Assembly (NCBI RefSeq): GCF_008642375.1
Contig: NZ_CP029194.1
Location: 2,232,001-2,296,000, forward strand
DNA from: Streptomyces venezuelae
GTDB taxonomy: Bacteria; Actinomycetota; Actinomycetes; Streptomycetales; Streptomycetaceae
Length of the DNA: 64,000 nucleotides
Direction: 5' to 3'
Part shown: positions 25,643 through 34,207 of the stretch, one piece after another
Layout of the letters: each line of letters starts with the position of its first letter
How positions within the stretch are numbered: position 1 is the stretch's first letter
Made by a program: the position numbers and the translations under genes
Notes under the pieces: model-generated
Databases searched by the model: none
The model's input: only the letters and a program-made list of their open reading frames with translations
Told to the model about the DNA's origin: nothing

Positions 25643-28630
25643 TCAGTAACTCGGCAGGCGGCGCGGGCCGAGGTCGGTGCGGGGCGGGGGCGGGGCCAGT
25701 CGGACGGTGGCCCCGAGGACGGACAGCCCGCGTGGGGCCACGACGACCGGCTCCAGGGAGACCGCCACCACCTCCGGGTGGTCGTCGACGAGCCGGGAGA
25801 CCCTGAGCAGGAGCTCCTCCAGGGCGGGGGTGTCTACCGGGGCGGATCCGCGCCAGCCGAACAGCAGCGGGGCGGTGCGGATGGAGCGTACGAGCTCGGC
25901 GGCGTCCCGGTCGGTGGCGGGGACCAGCCGGTGGGCCGTGTCGCCGAGGAGCTCGGAGGCCGCGCCGGAGAGGCCGAAGGACAGGACGGCCCCGACGGCG
26001 GGGTCGATGGCGGAGCGGACGAGGGTGTCGACGCCCCGGGGCACCATCGCCTGGACGACGGGCTGGAGCTCCTCGGGCTTGCCCAGGACCTCGGTCAGCT
26101 CGGCGTAGGCCGTGCGGAGCTGCTCCTCGGTGGCCAGGTCGAGCCGGACGCCGCCGAGGTCGGGGCGATGGCGCAGGTGGGGCGCGGTCGTCTTGAGCGC
26201 GACGGGGTAGCCGAGCCGGCGGGCGGCGTCGACGGCGGCGTCCGGGGTGGGCGCGGGGAGGGTGGGCAGGACCGTGATCCCGTACCGCGAGAGCAACTCC
26301 CCCGCGTCAGCGGTGTCGAGGGTCACACCGCGCGTGTCCGTGTCGCCGCCGGCGCCGAGCACGCGCTCGATGAGCGAGGCGGCTCCCGCCTCGTCGATGT
26401 CCTCGTACTCGGGCACCCGCCCGGGCTCGGCGGCCTGGCGCCGCCACTGCCCGTACCGCACGGCCTCGGCCAGCGCCCGCACGGCGCGCTCGGCGGCGGG
26501 GTAGGCGGGGATGGTGGTGTGGCGGTCGGCGGCCTGGGAGGCGTCGGCCTCGGCGGTGCTCTCGGGGCCGGCCGGGGCGGCGGTCTGCGCCGGGGGCGCG
26601 GCGGCGTCGCCGGTGGGCTTCCCGGGGTGGGCCGGGGACGGGGACGGCGCGGAGGCCGATGCCGACGCGGGTGCCGATGTCGATGCAGGTGCCGTACGGG
26701 TCCCCGCCGGTGCCGGTCGGGTGCTCGTCGCGACCGCGAGGGCCTCCGCCAGGCCGCCCATCTCGACGTGGACGACGACGACGGGCTTCGCCGGGGCGGG
26801 GACCGACGCGACGGCCTCTCGCAGGGAGGCCGCGAGGACCTCCCCGTCGCCGGACTCGGTGGCGCCGTTCTCCCCGACCCAGGGGATCGCCGTCACCACG
26901 ACCGCGTCGGACGTCTCGTCCGCGAGCGCCGCCGCGAGCGCGTCCCGGAAGTCCGCCGGGCCCGCCGCGGTCGTCAGGTCGAGCGGGCGCAGCGGGCGCA
27001 GTCCCTCGGTCAGGCAGGCGTCGTACGTGAGCAGGCCGAGCGACTCGGAGTTGCCGAGGATCGCGACCCTGGGCCCGGCGGGCAGCGGCTGGGCGGCGAG
27101 GAGCAGTCCGGCGTCCACGAGCTCGGTGACGGTGTCGACGCGGATCACCCCGGCCTGGCGCAGCAGCGCGGAGACCGTGGCGTGCGGGATGCGGGTGACG
27201 GGCACCCGGTGGCCGGGCGGCGCGCTGCCGCTGTGCCGGGCGCCCTTGACGACCACGACCGGTTTGACGGCGGCGGTGCGGCGGGCCAGCCGGGTGAACT
27301 TCCGGGGATTGCCGATCGACTCCAGATAGAGGAGGACGACGTCCGTGCCCGGGTCGTCGTACCAGTGCTGGAGGAAGTCGTTGCCGGACACGTCGGCGCG
27401 GTTTCCGGCCGAGATGAAGGAGGAGAGCCCGGCGCCGTGCCGGTGGAGTCCGGCGAGGAGGGCGATCCCGATCGCCCCGGACTGGGCGAAGAGCCCGATC
27501 CGCCCGGCGGCCGGCATGTGGGGGGCGAGGGAGGCGTTGAGCCGGATGTCCTCGGAGGTGTTGATGATCCCGAAGGCGTTGGGTCCGATGATCCGCATCC
27601 CGTACGAGCGGGCCTGCCGTACGAGCTGGCGCTGCCGCTCCCGGCCGGCCGGGCCGCTCTCCGCGTATCCGGCGGAGAGGACGACGAGGCCCTGCACTCC
27701 GTGCTCGCCGCAGTCGGCGACGACCTCCGGCACCCGCTCGGCGGGGACGGCGACGATCGCCAGGTCCACGGGCTCGCCGATGGCCGCCACGGAGGGGTGG
27801 GCGGGGACGCCGTCGAGCTCCGCGGGCCCGTCGGTGAGCGCCGCGTTCACCGCGTGGACTCGGCCGGTGAAGCCGGCCCCGAGGAGATTGCGGAGGACGG
27901 TCCGGCCGACGCCGCCGGGGGCGCGCCCCGCGCCGACGACGGCGACGGAGCGGGGGGTGAGGAGCCGCTGGACGGACCGGGCCTCGGCGCGCTGCTCCCG
28001 CGCGCGCTGGACGGCGAGGGAGCGGTCGGTCGGTTCGAGGTCGAGGTGGAGCCGGACGGAGCCGTCCTCGAAGCTCCGCTTCTGGGTGTAGCCCGCGTCG
28101 GTGAAGACCTTGATCATCTTGTTGTTGGCGGGGAGCACCTCGGCGGCGAAGCGCCGGATGTCCCGCTCCCGCGCGACCGCCGCGATGTGTTCGAGGAGGG
28201 CGGAGGCGACGCCGCGTCCCTGGTGGGCGTCCTGGACGAGGAAGGCGACCTCGGCCTCGTCGGCCGGGTGCGAGGCGGGCATGCCTCGGTCGTCGATGCG
28301 GTCGTAGCGGACGGTGGCGATGAACTCGCCGCCCACGGTCGCGGCGAGGCCCACCCGGTCGACGAAGTCGTGGTGGGTGAAGCGGTGGACGTCCTTGGCG
28401 GAGAGCCGTGGGTAGGGCGCGAAGAAGCGGTAGTACTTCGACTCGTCCGACACCTGCTCGTAGAAGCTGACCAGCCGGTCGGCGTCGTCGGCGGTGATCG
28501 GCCTGATGCGCGCGGTGCCGCCGTCCCGGAGCACCACGTCCGCCTCCCAGTGATCGGGATAGGCGTGCTCCGGTGATGCCGGTGGTGCCGGTCGATCCGC
28601 CGCTTCCGACTGCTCCGACGCGCTCTGCAT
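25643..28630 (-). CDS. GNAT acetyltransferase fused to ADP-forming acyl-CoA synthetase (Pat-like)
   Basis: 995 residues. Order: GNAT domain at about 25-200 (AEVAFLVQDAHQGRGVASALLEHIA is the acetyl-CoA loop), CoA-binding Rossmann domain at about 225-330 (SVAVVGAGRAPGGVGRTVLRNLL), succinyl-CoA-ligase-like domain to about 640, an Ala/Ser/Pro/Thr-rich linker (about 645-720), and an ATP-grasp domain to the end. Such fusions include protein lysine acetyltransferases that control acyl-CoA synthetases. The region where true ADP-forming synthetases have SHTGALAG reads GHRVPVTR, so the ligase half may be regulatory only. Confidence 0.88.
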   Translation of the reverse strand: MQSASEQSEAADRPAPPASPEHAYPDHWEADVVLRDGGTARIRPITADDADRLVSFYEQVSDESKYYRFFAPYPRLSAKDVHRFTHHDFVDRVGLAATVGGEFIATVRYDRIDDRGMPASHPADEAEVAFLVQDAHQGRGVASALLEHIAAVARERDIRRFAAEVLPANNKMIKVFTDAGYTQKRSFEDGSVRLHLDLEPTDRSLAVQRAREQRAEARSVQRLLTPRSVAVVGAGRAPGGVGRTVLRNLLGAGFTGRVHAVNAALTDGPAELDGVPAHPSVAAIGEPVDLAIVAVPAERVPEVVADCGEHGVQGLVVLSAGYAESGPAGRERQRQLVRQARSYGMRIIGPNAFGIINTSEDIRLNASLAPHMPAAGRIGLFAQSGAIGIALLAGLHRHGAGLSSFISAGNRADVSGNDFLQHWYDDPGTDVVLLYLESIGNPRKFTRLARRTAAVKPVVVVKGARHSGSAPPGHRVPVTRIPHATVSALLRQAGVIRVDTVTELVDAGLLLAAQPLPAGPRVAILGNSESLGLLTYDACLTEGLRPLRPLDLTTAAGPADFRDALAAALADETSDAVVVTAIPWVGENGATESGDGEVLAASLREAVASVPAPAKPVVVVHVEMGGLAEALAVATSTRPAPAGTRTAPASTSAPASASASAPSPSPAHPGKPTGDAAAPPAQTAAPAGPESTAEADASQAADRHTTIPAYPAAERAVRALAEAVRYGQWRRQAAEPGRVPEYEDIDEAGAASLIERVLGAGGDTDTRGVTLDTADAGELLSRYGITVLPTLPAPTPDAAVDAARRLGYPVALKTTAPHLRHRPDLGGVRLDLATEEQLRTAYAELTEVLGKPEELQPVVQAMVPRGVDTLVRSAIDPAVGAVLSFGLSGAASELLGDTAHRLVPATDRDAAELVRSIRTAPLLFGWRGSAPVDTPALEELLLRVSRLVDDHPEVVAVSLEPVVVAPRGLSVLGATVRLAPPPPRTDLGPRRLPSY

Positions 28631-28764
28631 GGGGTCAGCCTACGGCCGGTGCACGACACCGGCACCGGTCGCGCGGCGGGTGCGTGCCGTGCAAGGTGGG
28701 GAGGGCCGAAAGGCGGTCCCGCCCGGGCCGGAGGTCGGCACGAGCATCACGCATCCCGTGAGAG

Positions 28765-28780
28765 ACTGGTCTAGACAACC
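28765..28780. promoter_or_regulatory. DasR-responsive element (dre) upstream of ptsH
   Basis: ACTGGTCTAGACAACC, close to the dre consensus AGTGGTCTAGACCACT with the TGGTCTAGAC core intact. It is 26 bp upstream of the ptsH ATG. DasR control of ptsH by GlcNAc-6-P is established in S. coelicolor; here it is inferred from the site. Confidence 0.88.
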
Positions 28781-28805
28781 CGCTTGAGACTTGAAGGGCA
28801 ACACC

Positions 28806-29087
28806 ATGGCTGAGCGCCGCGTCAACGTCGGCTGGGCCGAGGGCCTCCACGCCCGCCCCGCGTCCATCTTCGTCCGTGCCGCCACGGCTTCCGGCGTTCC
28901 GGTGACGATCGCCAAGTCCGACGGCACCCCCGTGAACGCCGCCTCGATGCTCGCGGTGCTCGGCCTGGGCGCGCAGGGCGGCGAGGAGATCGTCCTGGCC
29001 TCGGAGGCCGACGGCGCCGAGGCCGCGCTCGACCGTCTCGCGAAGCTGGTGGCCGAGGGCCTCGACGAGCTCCCCGAGACCGTCTGA
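28806..29087 (+). CDS. ptsH: Phosphocarrier protein HPr
   Basis: 93 residues. Carries phosphate from EI to sugar EIIA proteins of the PTS. The His-15-type site is in EGLHARPASIF and the second conserved region in DGTPVNAASMLAVLGLGAQGGEEI, close to the Ser-46 region. ATG at 28806 with AAGG upstream; an upstream TTG is possible but less likely. Flanked by a dre site and a strong terminator, so it is monocistronic. Confidence 0.95.
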   Translation: MAERRVNVGWAEGLHARPASIFVRAATASGVPVTIAKSDGTPVNAASMLAVLGLGAQGGEEIVLASEADGAEAALDRLAKLVAEGLDELPETV

Positions 29088-29105
29088 CCCCACTTTCCCG
29101 TACGA

Positions 29106-29147
29106 CGAGAACCGCGGCTGCCGAAATTCCGGCGGCCGCGGTTCTCG
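29106..29147 (+). terminator. Terminator after ptsH
   Basis: 18-bp stem (arms 29106-29123 and 29130-29147, CGAGAACCGCGG outer sequence) with one G-U pair and a 6-base AAATTC loop, followed by CGTTTTCGG. Confidence 0.88.
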
Positions 29148-29233
29148 CGTTTTCGGAGTCTGCATTTCCCGGCATTTCCGGGCAGCACAAAATGGCTCCC
29201 CCGAATTACTCTTCTTTGTATACGGTGCGCGCG

Positions 29234-29917
29234 TTAATTCTGGCCGCTCGCCGTGTTGACGACATGTTGCGAAACCCTCACACGGCCGCGCTCCGGCCTT
29301 TTGAGCCGGTGCAGCGCCAGCGAGCGCTCCGCGTGCAGCGCCGTCAGGGCCCTGGCCCGCTCGGCGTCGCCGCGCGCGACGGCGTCCACGATGGCACCGT
29401 GCTCGGTCCAGGCCTCCACGGGATGGGCGGGCTGCTCGACCGCGTACATCCAGGCGATCTTGTGCCGGAGCTGAGTGAGCAGCGCGGTCAGGGCCGGGCT
29501 GCCGGAGGCCTGCGCCAGCGTCTCGTGGAACCAGCCCCCGAGCGAGCGCAGATCCTCGCCCTGGCCGCGCCTGGCCCGCTCCTGCCCCAGCCTGACCAGG
29601 CCCCGCAGCACCTTCAGGTGTGCCTCGGTGCGCCGCTGCGCGGCCCGGGCCGCCCCCAGCGGTTCCAGCAGGGCCCGCATGTCGAGCAGATCGGCCGCCT
29701 CCTGCTCGGTGGGCTCGGCGACATGGGCGCCGGCGTGGCGGCGGGTGACGACGAAGCCCTCGGACTCCAGGGTGCGCAGGGCCTCGCGGACCGGGACACG
29801 GGAGACCCCGTAGCGGCGCGCGAGCTGCTCCTCGGTCAGCCGCCCACCCCGCTCGAAGACACCGGAGACGATGTCGTCCCGGATCGCCGTGCATACCGAT
29901 TGCGCGGGAACGCGCAT
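29234..29917 (-). CDS. GntR/FadR-family transcriptional regulator
   Basis: 227 residues. Winged HTH at about 5-70 (VCTAIRDDIVSGVFERGGRLTEEQLARRYGVSRVPVREALRTLESEGFVVTRRHAGAHVAE) and an FCD ligand domain (about 80-205) with WFHETLAQASGSPAL and the His-bearing EHGAIVDAV. ATG at 29917 with GGAGG upstream; the longer open frame upstream runs through a terminator and is not coding. Effector and targets unknown; placed between ptsH and the M23 peptidase. Confidence 0.9.
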   Translation of the reverse strand: MRVPAQSVCTAIRDDIVSGVFERGGRLTEEQLARRYGVSRVPVREALRTLESEGFVVTRRHAGAHVAEPTEQEAADLLDMRALLEPLGAARAAQRRTEAHLKVLRGLVRLGQERARRGQGEDLRSLGGWFHETLAQASGSPALTALLTQLRHKIAWMYAVEQPAHPVEAWTEHGAIVDAVARGDAERARALTALHAERSLALHRLKRPERGRVRVSQHVVNTASGQN

Positions 29918-30050
29918 GTCCGACCTCCGCCTTGGTCCGCGAGAGACAATTCGAGCGACGCCTGTTCTGCGTCCGTTCCGCGACTCTATTGCAGGAGGCC
30001 GGAAATTCCGATGCCCCTCCGGAATCCAGGCATATGTTCCGGTCGGCAAA

Positions 30051-30079
30051 AAGCCCCGACTCAGTGCGAGCCGGGGCTT
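30051..30079 (-). terminator. Terminator after the M23 peptidase gene
   Basis: Stem AAGCCCCG-A-CTC / GAG-C-CGGGGCTT (30051-30062 with 30068-30079, one mismatch), followed on the minus strand by TTTTGCC. Classical intrinsic terminator. Confidence 0.88.
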
Positions 30080-30101
30080 CTGCGACGTGATCGGCGTGGC
30101 G

Positions 30102-30884
30102 TCAGAGGCTGACGCCGCGGGCACGCAGGTACGAGATGGGGTTCAGGTCCGAGCCGTAGTCGGAGCCCGTCCGCGCCTCGAAGTGGAGGTGCGGGCCGGT
30201 CGAGTTGCCGGACGAGCCCGAGATGCCTATCTGCTGGCCCGGCTCGACGCTCTGGCCGACGTAGACCCCGATGGACGAGAGGTGACCGTACTGGGTGTAC
30301 GTGCCGTCGTTCATCCGGATGACGATGTTGTTGCCGTACGCGCCGCCCCAGCCGGCCTCGACGACGGTGCCGGAGCCGACGGAGACGACCGAGCTGCCGT
30401 AGGAGGCGTGGAAGTCGATGCCGGAGTGGCTGCCGGAGGACCAGAGCGAGCCGCCGGTCTTGTAGCCGGTGGTCACGTACGAGCCGGCCACGGGGAGCTG
30501 GAAGGAGTTGAGGCGCTTGCGCTCGGCCTCGCGGGCGGCGCGCTCGCGCTCCTCGCGGACCTCCTTGGCACGGGCCTCGGCCTTGCGCTTCGCCTCGGCG
30601 CGGGCCTCCGCCTGGGCCTTCTCCTTGGCGATGGCCTCGAAGGCCTCCTGCTCCTGGGCGGCAGCCTGGGCGTCGATCCGGTCGGCGAGCGAGTCCTCGG
30701 TGATCACCTGCGTGAGCCCGGTGTCCTCGGGGGAGCGCCTCTCCGTGTCGGCGGCGAGCGCCGGGGAGGCGAGGGTTCCGATGACGCCGGTGGTGGCGAG
30801 CGTCGCGGCGCCGGCGATGCCCACGCTGCGGCGCGCCATCCGGCTCGGACCACGATGCTTCCCGGTGGCACGGGTGAACGCCAT
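30102..30884 (-). CDS. Secreted M23 (LytM) cell-wall endopeptidase
   Basis: 260 residues. N-terminal twin-Arg/hydrophobic signal (MARRSVGIAGAATLATTGVIGTLASPALA), a charged coiled coil at about 75-125 (AEARAEAKRKAEARAKEVREERERAAREAE), then the peptidase domain at about 128-255 with zinc ligands in HSGIDFH and GPHLHFE. Expected to cleave peptidoglycan cross-bridges during growth or germination. Its long leader contains a c-di-AMP riboswitch, typical of Streptomyces wall-hydrolase genes. ATG at 30884, the first of the signal-bearing frame. Confidence 0.93.
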   Translation of the reverse strand: MAFTRATGKHRGPSRMARRSVGIAGAATLATTGVIGTLASPALAADTERRSPEDTGLTQVITEDSLADRIDAQAAAQEQEAFEAIAKEKAQAEARAEAKRKAEARAKEVREERERAAREAERKRLNSFQLPVAGSYVTTGYKTGGSLWSSGSHSGIDFHASYGSSVVSVGSGTVVEAGWGGAYGNNIVIRMNDGTYTQYGHLSSIGVYVGQSVEPGQQIGISGSSGNSTGPHLHFEARTGSDYGSDLNPISYLRARGVSL

Positions 30885-30911
30885 GTAGGGGCTGATCCTT
30901 TCCTTCCTTCT

Positions 30912-31052
30912 CGCCTACCGGGTTAGCTGACGGGTTCGGAGCAGGAAGGTCTCCTACGGGCCCCTCCGTACGCGACGAAGGCGCCCGATTCACCCCAGGG
31001 ACTGTGTGGGTCCCCGGCTCCCCAGGCTCGCGCCTGACGGGGACTCGGCGAT
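30912..31052 (-). ncRNA. c-di-AMP (ydaO-yuaA) riboswitch upstream of the M23 peptidase
   Basis: Read on the minus strand, the leader holds the hallmark conserved blocks of the ydaO class: GGGGTGAATC near the middle and CCGTCAGCTAACCCGGTAGGCG-type sequence at the 3' end (GTAGGCG at 30918-30912), with GC-paired segments between. It ends 27 bp before the peptidase ATG. In actinomycetes this class turns off cell-wall hydrolase genes when c-di-AMP is high. Confidence 0.93.
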
Positions 31053-31204
31053 GACTGTCCGCTGCCGCGAGTGCGGCGCGTGCAACTGACGAACAGACGC
31101 ACCGACGCTATGCGGATCGCCTTTCAATCGCCAAACAGACACGTCAGTTTGTAAGACATGCCACAGGGCAGACAGCCACCCTTGCCCTCTAATCCGGACA
31201 AAGC
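31053..31204. other. Upstream region of the riboswitch with a divergent ARE-like site
   Basis: Together with the riboswitch this fills the ~400-bp gap between the M23 start and the M16 stop. It should contain the promoter of the peptidase transcript. A 22-bp ARE-like palindrome is at 31131-31152 (ACAAACTG / CTGTTTGG on the minus strand, 8 of 11 positions symmetric). Confidence 0.6.
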
Positions 31205-31241
31205 GGAAGGCCTCGACGAAATCATGACGTCGAGGCCTTCC
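31205..31241 (-). terminator. Terminator after the M16 peptidase pair
   Basis: Perfect 13-bp stem GGAAGGCCTCGAC / GTCGAGGCCTTCC (31205-31217 with 31229-31241), 45 bp past the stop at 31286. Confidence 0.88.
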
Positions 31242-31285
31242 GTCGCCGGCCCGGCGGGTGCGACCCCGCGGCCCGGCGGGTGCGA

Positions 31286-32683
31286 TCAGCCGGTCACCAC
31301 GGTGACTTCACCGATGCCGAGCGCGCGCACGGGCTCGGCGATCTGCGCCGCGTCGCCCACGAGCACCGTGACGAGCCGGTCCACCGGGAAGGCGCTGACC
31401 ACGGCCGCGGTCGCCTCGACCGTGCCCGTCTCGGCCAGGCGCGCGTACAACTGGGCCTGGTAGTCGTCCGGGAGGTGCTGCTCGACCTGGTCGGAGAGCG
31501 TCCCGGCGACCGAGGCGGCCGTCTCGTACTTGAGCGGTGCCACACCCACCAGGTTCTGCACGGCCGTCTCTCGCTCCGCGTCGTTAAGACCTTCCGCGGC
31601 GAGGGTCCGCAGCACCTTCCACAGGTCGTCAAGTGCCGGACCGGTGTTGGGGGTGTCGACCGAGCCGCTGATGGCGAGCATCGACGCGCCGTTCCCCTCG
31701 GCGTCGGAGCGGAGCACCTGCCCGAAGGCCCGCACGCCGTACGTGTAGCCCTTCTCCTCGCGCAGGACCCGGTCGAGCCGCGAGGTCAGCGTGCCGCCGA
31801 GGCAGTACGTGCCGAGGACCTGAGCCGCCCAGACGCTGTCGTGGCGGTCCGGACCGATCCGGCCGATCAGCAACTGGGTCTGGACCGCGCCGGGACGGTC
31901 CACGATGACGACCCGTCCGGTGTCGTCGGCGGTGATCGGCGGCATCGCGAGCGCCTCGGCCGGCTCTCCGGTCCAGGTGCCCAGCGTCTCGGCGAGGACC
32001 TTGTCCAGGTCGACGCCCGTCAGATCGCCCACCACCACGGCGGTGGCCGTGCCGGGGCGGATGTACGCCTCGTAGAAGGCGCGGACCGCGGCGGCGTCGA
32101 TCGCGGCGACCGTCTCCTCCGTGCCCTGACGCGGCCGGGACATGCGCGACTCGGCCGGGAACAGCTCCTTGGAGAGCTGCTTGGCCGCGCGGCGGGCCGG
32201 GTTGGCCGTCTCGTGCGGGATCTCGTCGAGGCGGTTGCGCACGAGGCGCTCGATCTCGGTCTCCAGGAACGCCGGGGCGATCAGCGCCTCGGAGAGCAGC
32301 CCGAGCGCCTTGGGCAGCCGGGAGACGGGCACCTCGAGGGAGACCCGCACGCCCGGGTGGTCCGCGTGCGCGTCGAGCGTGGCGCCGCAGCGCTCCAGCT
32401 CGGCCGCGAACTCCTCGGCGTCGCGCTGGTCCGTGCCCTCGGAGAGCGCGCGGGCCATGATCGTGGCGACACCGTCGAGACCGGCCGGCTCGGCGTCCAG
32501 CGGGGCGGGCAGGAAGAGCTCCACGGCCACGACCTGCTGGCCGGGGCGGTGGCTGGTCAGCACGGTCAGGCCGTTGGCCAGGGAGCCGCGGTCCGGGGCC
32601 GGGAAGGCCCAGGGCCTGGCGACGCCCGGCGCGGGCTGCGGGTGGAAGTCCATGCTCGTCAAAGACACGGCAGCGTCGGTCAC
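31286..32683 (-). CDS. M16-family peptidase-like subunit, zinc site absent
   Basis: 465 residues of the insulinase/processing-peptidase fold. The HxxEH zinc motif is missing: the corresponding region reads MARALSEGTDQRDAEEFAAELERCG. The C-terminal half keeps GGTLTSRLDRVLREEKGYTYGVRAF, the Arg/Tyr pair that helps bind substrate. It likely forms the non-catalytic half of a heterodimer with the upstream gene, as alpha with beta MPP. The GTG at 32683 overlaps that gene's stop (GTGA). Cytoplasmic by sequence. Confidence 0.9.
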   Translation of the reverse strand: MTDAAVSLTSMDFHPQPAPGVARPWAFPAPDRGSLANGLTVLTSHRPGQQVVAVELFLPAPLDAEPAGLDGVATIMARALSEGTDQRDAEEFAAELERCGATLDAHADHPGVRVSLEVPVSRLPKALGLLSEALIAPAFLETEIERLVRNRLDEIPHETANPARRAAKQLSKELFPAESRMSRPRQGTEETVAAIDAAAVRAFYEAYIRPGTATAVVVGDLTGVDLDKVLAETLGTWTGEPAEALAMPPITADDTGRVVIVDRPGAVQTQLLIGRIGPDRHDSVWAAQVLGTYCLGGTLTSRLDRVLREEKGYTYGVRAFGQVLRSDAEGNGASMLAISGSVDTPNTGPALDDLWKVLRTLAAEGLNDAERETAVQNLVGVAPLKYETAASVAGTLSDQVEQHLPDDYQAQLYARLAETGTVEATAAVVSAFPVDRLVTVLVGDAAQIAEPVRALGIGEVTVVTG

Positions 32684-34026
32684 TGGTCCGCTCCCTCTTC
32701 CTCGTCGCTGTCGCTCTGTTCGGTCGTCACCGGCTCGTAGACGAGCACCGCGCGGTTGTCGGGGCGCAGCCGGGCCGCGGCGGCCGCCCGCACCTCCTCG
32801 GCGGTGATGTCGAGGACCCGGTCGACGGCGGTGAGGGCGAGCTGCGGGTCGCCGAACAGCACCGCGAAGCGGCACAGTTCGTCGGCGCGGCCCGCGACGG
32901 TGCCGAGCCGGTCGAGCCACTCGCGCTCCAACTGGGCCTGCGCGCGCTCCATCTCCTCGGGCGTCGGGCCCTCGGCGGCGAAGCGGGCCAGCTCCTCGTC
33001 GACGGCCGCCTCGATCTGCGGGACCTCGACGCCGCCGGAGGTCTTGACGTCCAGCCAGCCCAGCGAGGGGGCCCCGGCGAGCCGCAGCAGGCCGAAGCCG
33101 GCGGCGACGGCCGTCCGGTCCCGGCGGACCAGGCGGTTGTGCAGGCGGGAGGACTCGCCACCGCCGAGGACCGTCAGGGCCAGGTCGGCGGCGTCGCACT
33201 CGCGCGTCCCGTCGTGCGGCAGCCGGTAGGCGGCCATGAGCGCGCGCGCCGGGACCTCCTCGACGAGGACCACACGCTGCTCCGTGCCCATGACGTCGGG
33301 CAGCGAGCCGTCGCGCGGGGGCCGCTTGCCGTCGTGGGAGGGGATGGAGCCGAAGTACTTCTCGACCCAGGCGAGGGTCTGCTCCGGGTCGATGTCGCCG
33401 ACGACCGACAGCACCGCGTTGTTCGGCGCGTAGTACGTGCGGAAGAAGTTCCGCGCGTCCTCCAGCGTGGCGGCGTCCAGGTCCGCCATGGACCCGATCG
33501 GTGTGTGGTGGTACGGGTGGCCCTCCGGGTAGGCCAGCGCGGTCAGCTTCTCGAAGGCCGTGCCGTACGGCACGTTGTCGTACCGCTGGCGGCGCTCGTT
33601 CTTGACGACGTCCCGCTGGTTCTCCATGGACTCGTCGTCCAGGGCCGCGAGCAGCGAGCCCATGCGGTCGGCCTCCAGCCAGAGCGCGAGCTCCAGCTGG
33701 TGGGTGGGCATGGTCTCGAAGTAGTTGGTGCGCTCGAAGCTCGTCGTGCCGTTGAGCGAGCCGCCCGCGCCCTGCACCAGCTCGAAGTGCCCGTTGCCGT
33801 GGACCTGCTTCGAGCCCTGGAACATCAGGTGCTCGAAGAGGTGGGCGAGGCCCGTGCGCCCCTCGACCTCGTGCCGCGAGCCGACGTCGTACCAGAGGCA
33901 GACCGCGGCGACCGGGGTCAGGTGGTCCTCCGAGAGCACCACGCGCAGGCCGTTCGCCAACCGGTGCTCGGTCGCTGTCAGGCCGCCGGAGCCGGCCTCG
34001 GCCGTGGCCGTGTGACCCATGGGCAT
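32680..34026 (-). CDS. M16-family zinc metallopeptidase, catalytic subunit
   Basis: 448 residues. Inverted zinc motif HLFEHLMFQGS near residue 60 with the third ligand Glu in ENQRDVVKNE about 75 residues later. Two insulinase domains (about 20-190 and 200-430). ATG at 34026 chosen for GAAGGGA with five-base spacing; the next ATG two codons in is possible. C-terminus is acidic (SDSDEEEGADQ). Coupled by overlap to the inactive partner. Substrate unknown. Confidence 0.92.
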   Translation of the reverse strand: MPMGHTATAEAGSGGLTATEHRLANGLRVVLSEDHLTPVAAVCLWYDVGSRHEVEGRTGLAHLFEHLMFQGSKQVHGNGHFELVQGAGGSLNGTTSFERTNYFETMPTHQLELALWLEADRMGSLLAALDDESMENQRDVVKNERRQRYDNVPYGTAFEKLTALAYPEGHPYHHTPIGSMADLDAATLEDARNFFRTYYAPNNAVLSVVGDIDPEQTLAWVEKYFGSIPSHDGKRPPRDGSLPDVMGTEQRVVLVEEVPARALMAAYRLPHDGTRECDAADLALTVLGGGESSRLHNRLVRRDRTAVAAGFGLLRLAGAPSLGWLDVKTSGGVEVPQIEAAVDEELARFAAEGPTPEEMERAQAQLEREWLDRLGTVAGRADELCRFAVLFGDPQLALTAVDRVLDITAEEVRAAAAARLRPDNRAVLVYEPVTTEQSDSDEEEGADQ

Positions 34027-34207
34027 GTACGTCCCTTCGATCGCGATGTGAAAAAGTCCTGCCACTGTATGCAAGCGCGCCGACACCTCGCGAAGTTCCC
34101 GTCCCTTCCAGATGTCCCTCTTCCGGGTCGCGGTCGGCGTTGTCGGTGGCACGGTCCACAATGGTCCGCGTCAGATCAACCTTGTTGGTGAAGGAGCCGC
34201 AGCCGCG

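Noticed and set aside
29918..30124. N-terminal extension of the ptsH-adjacent GntR regulator
   Set aside because: It would run through the terminator of the M23 gene; ATG 29917 has GGAGG.
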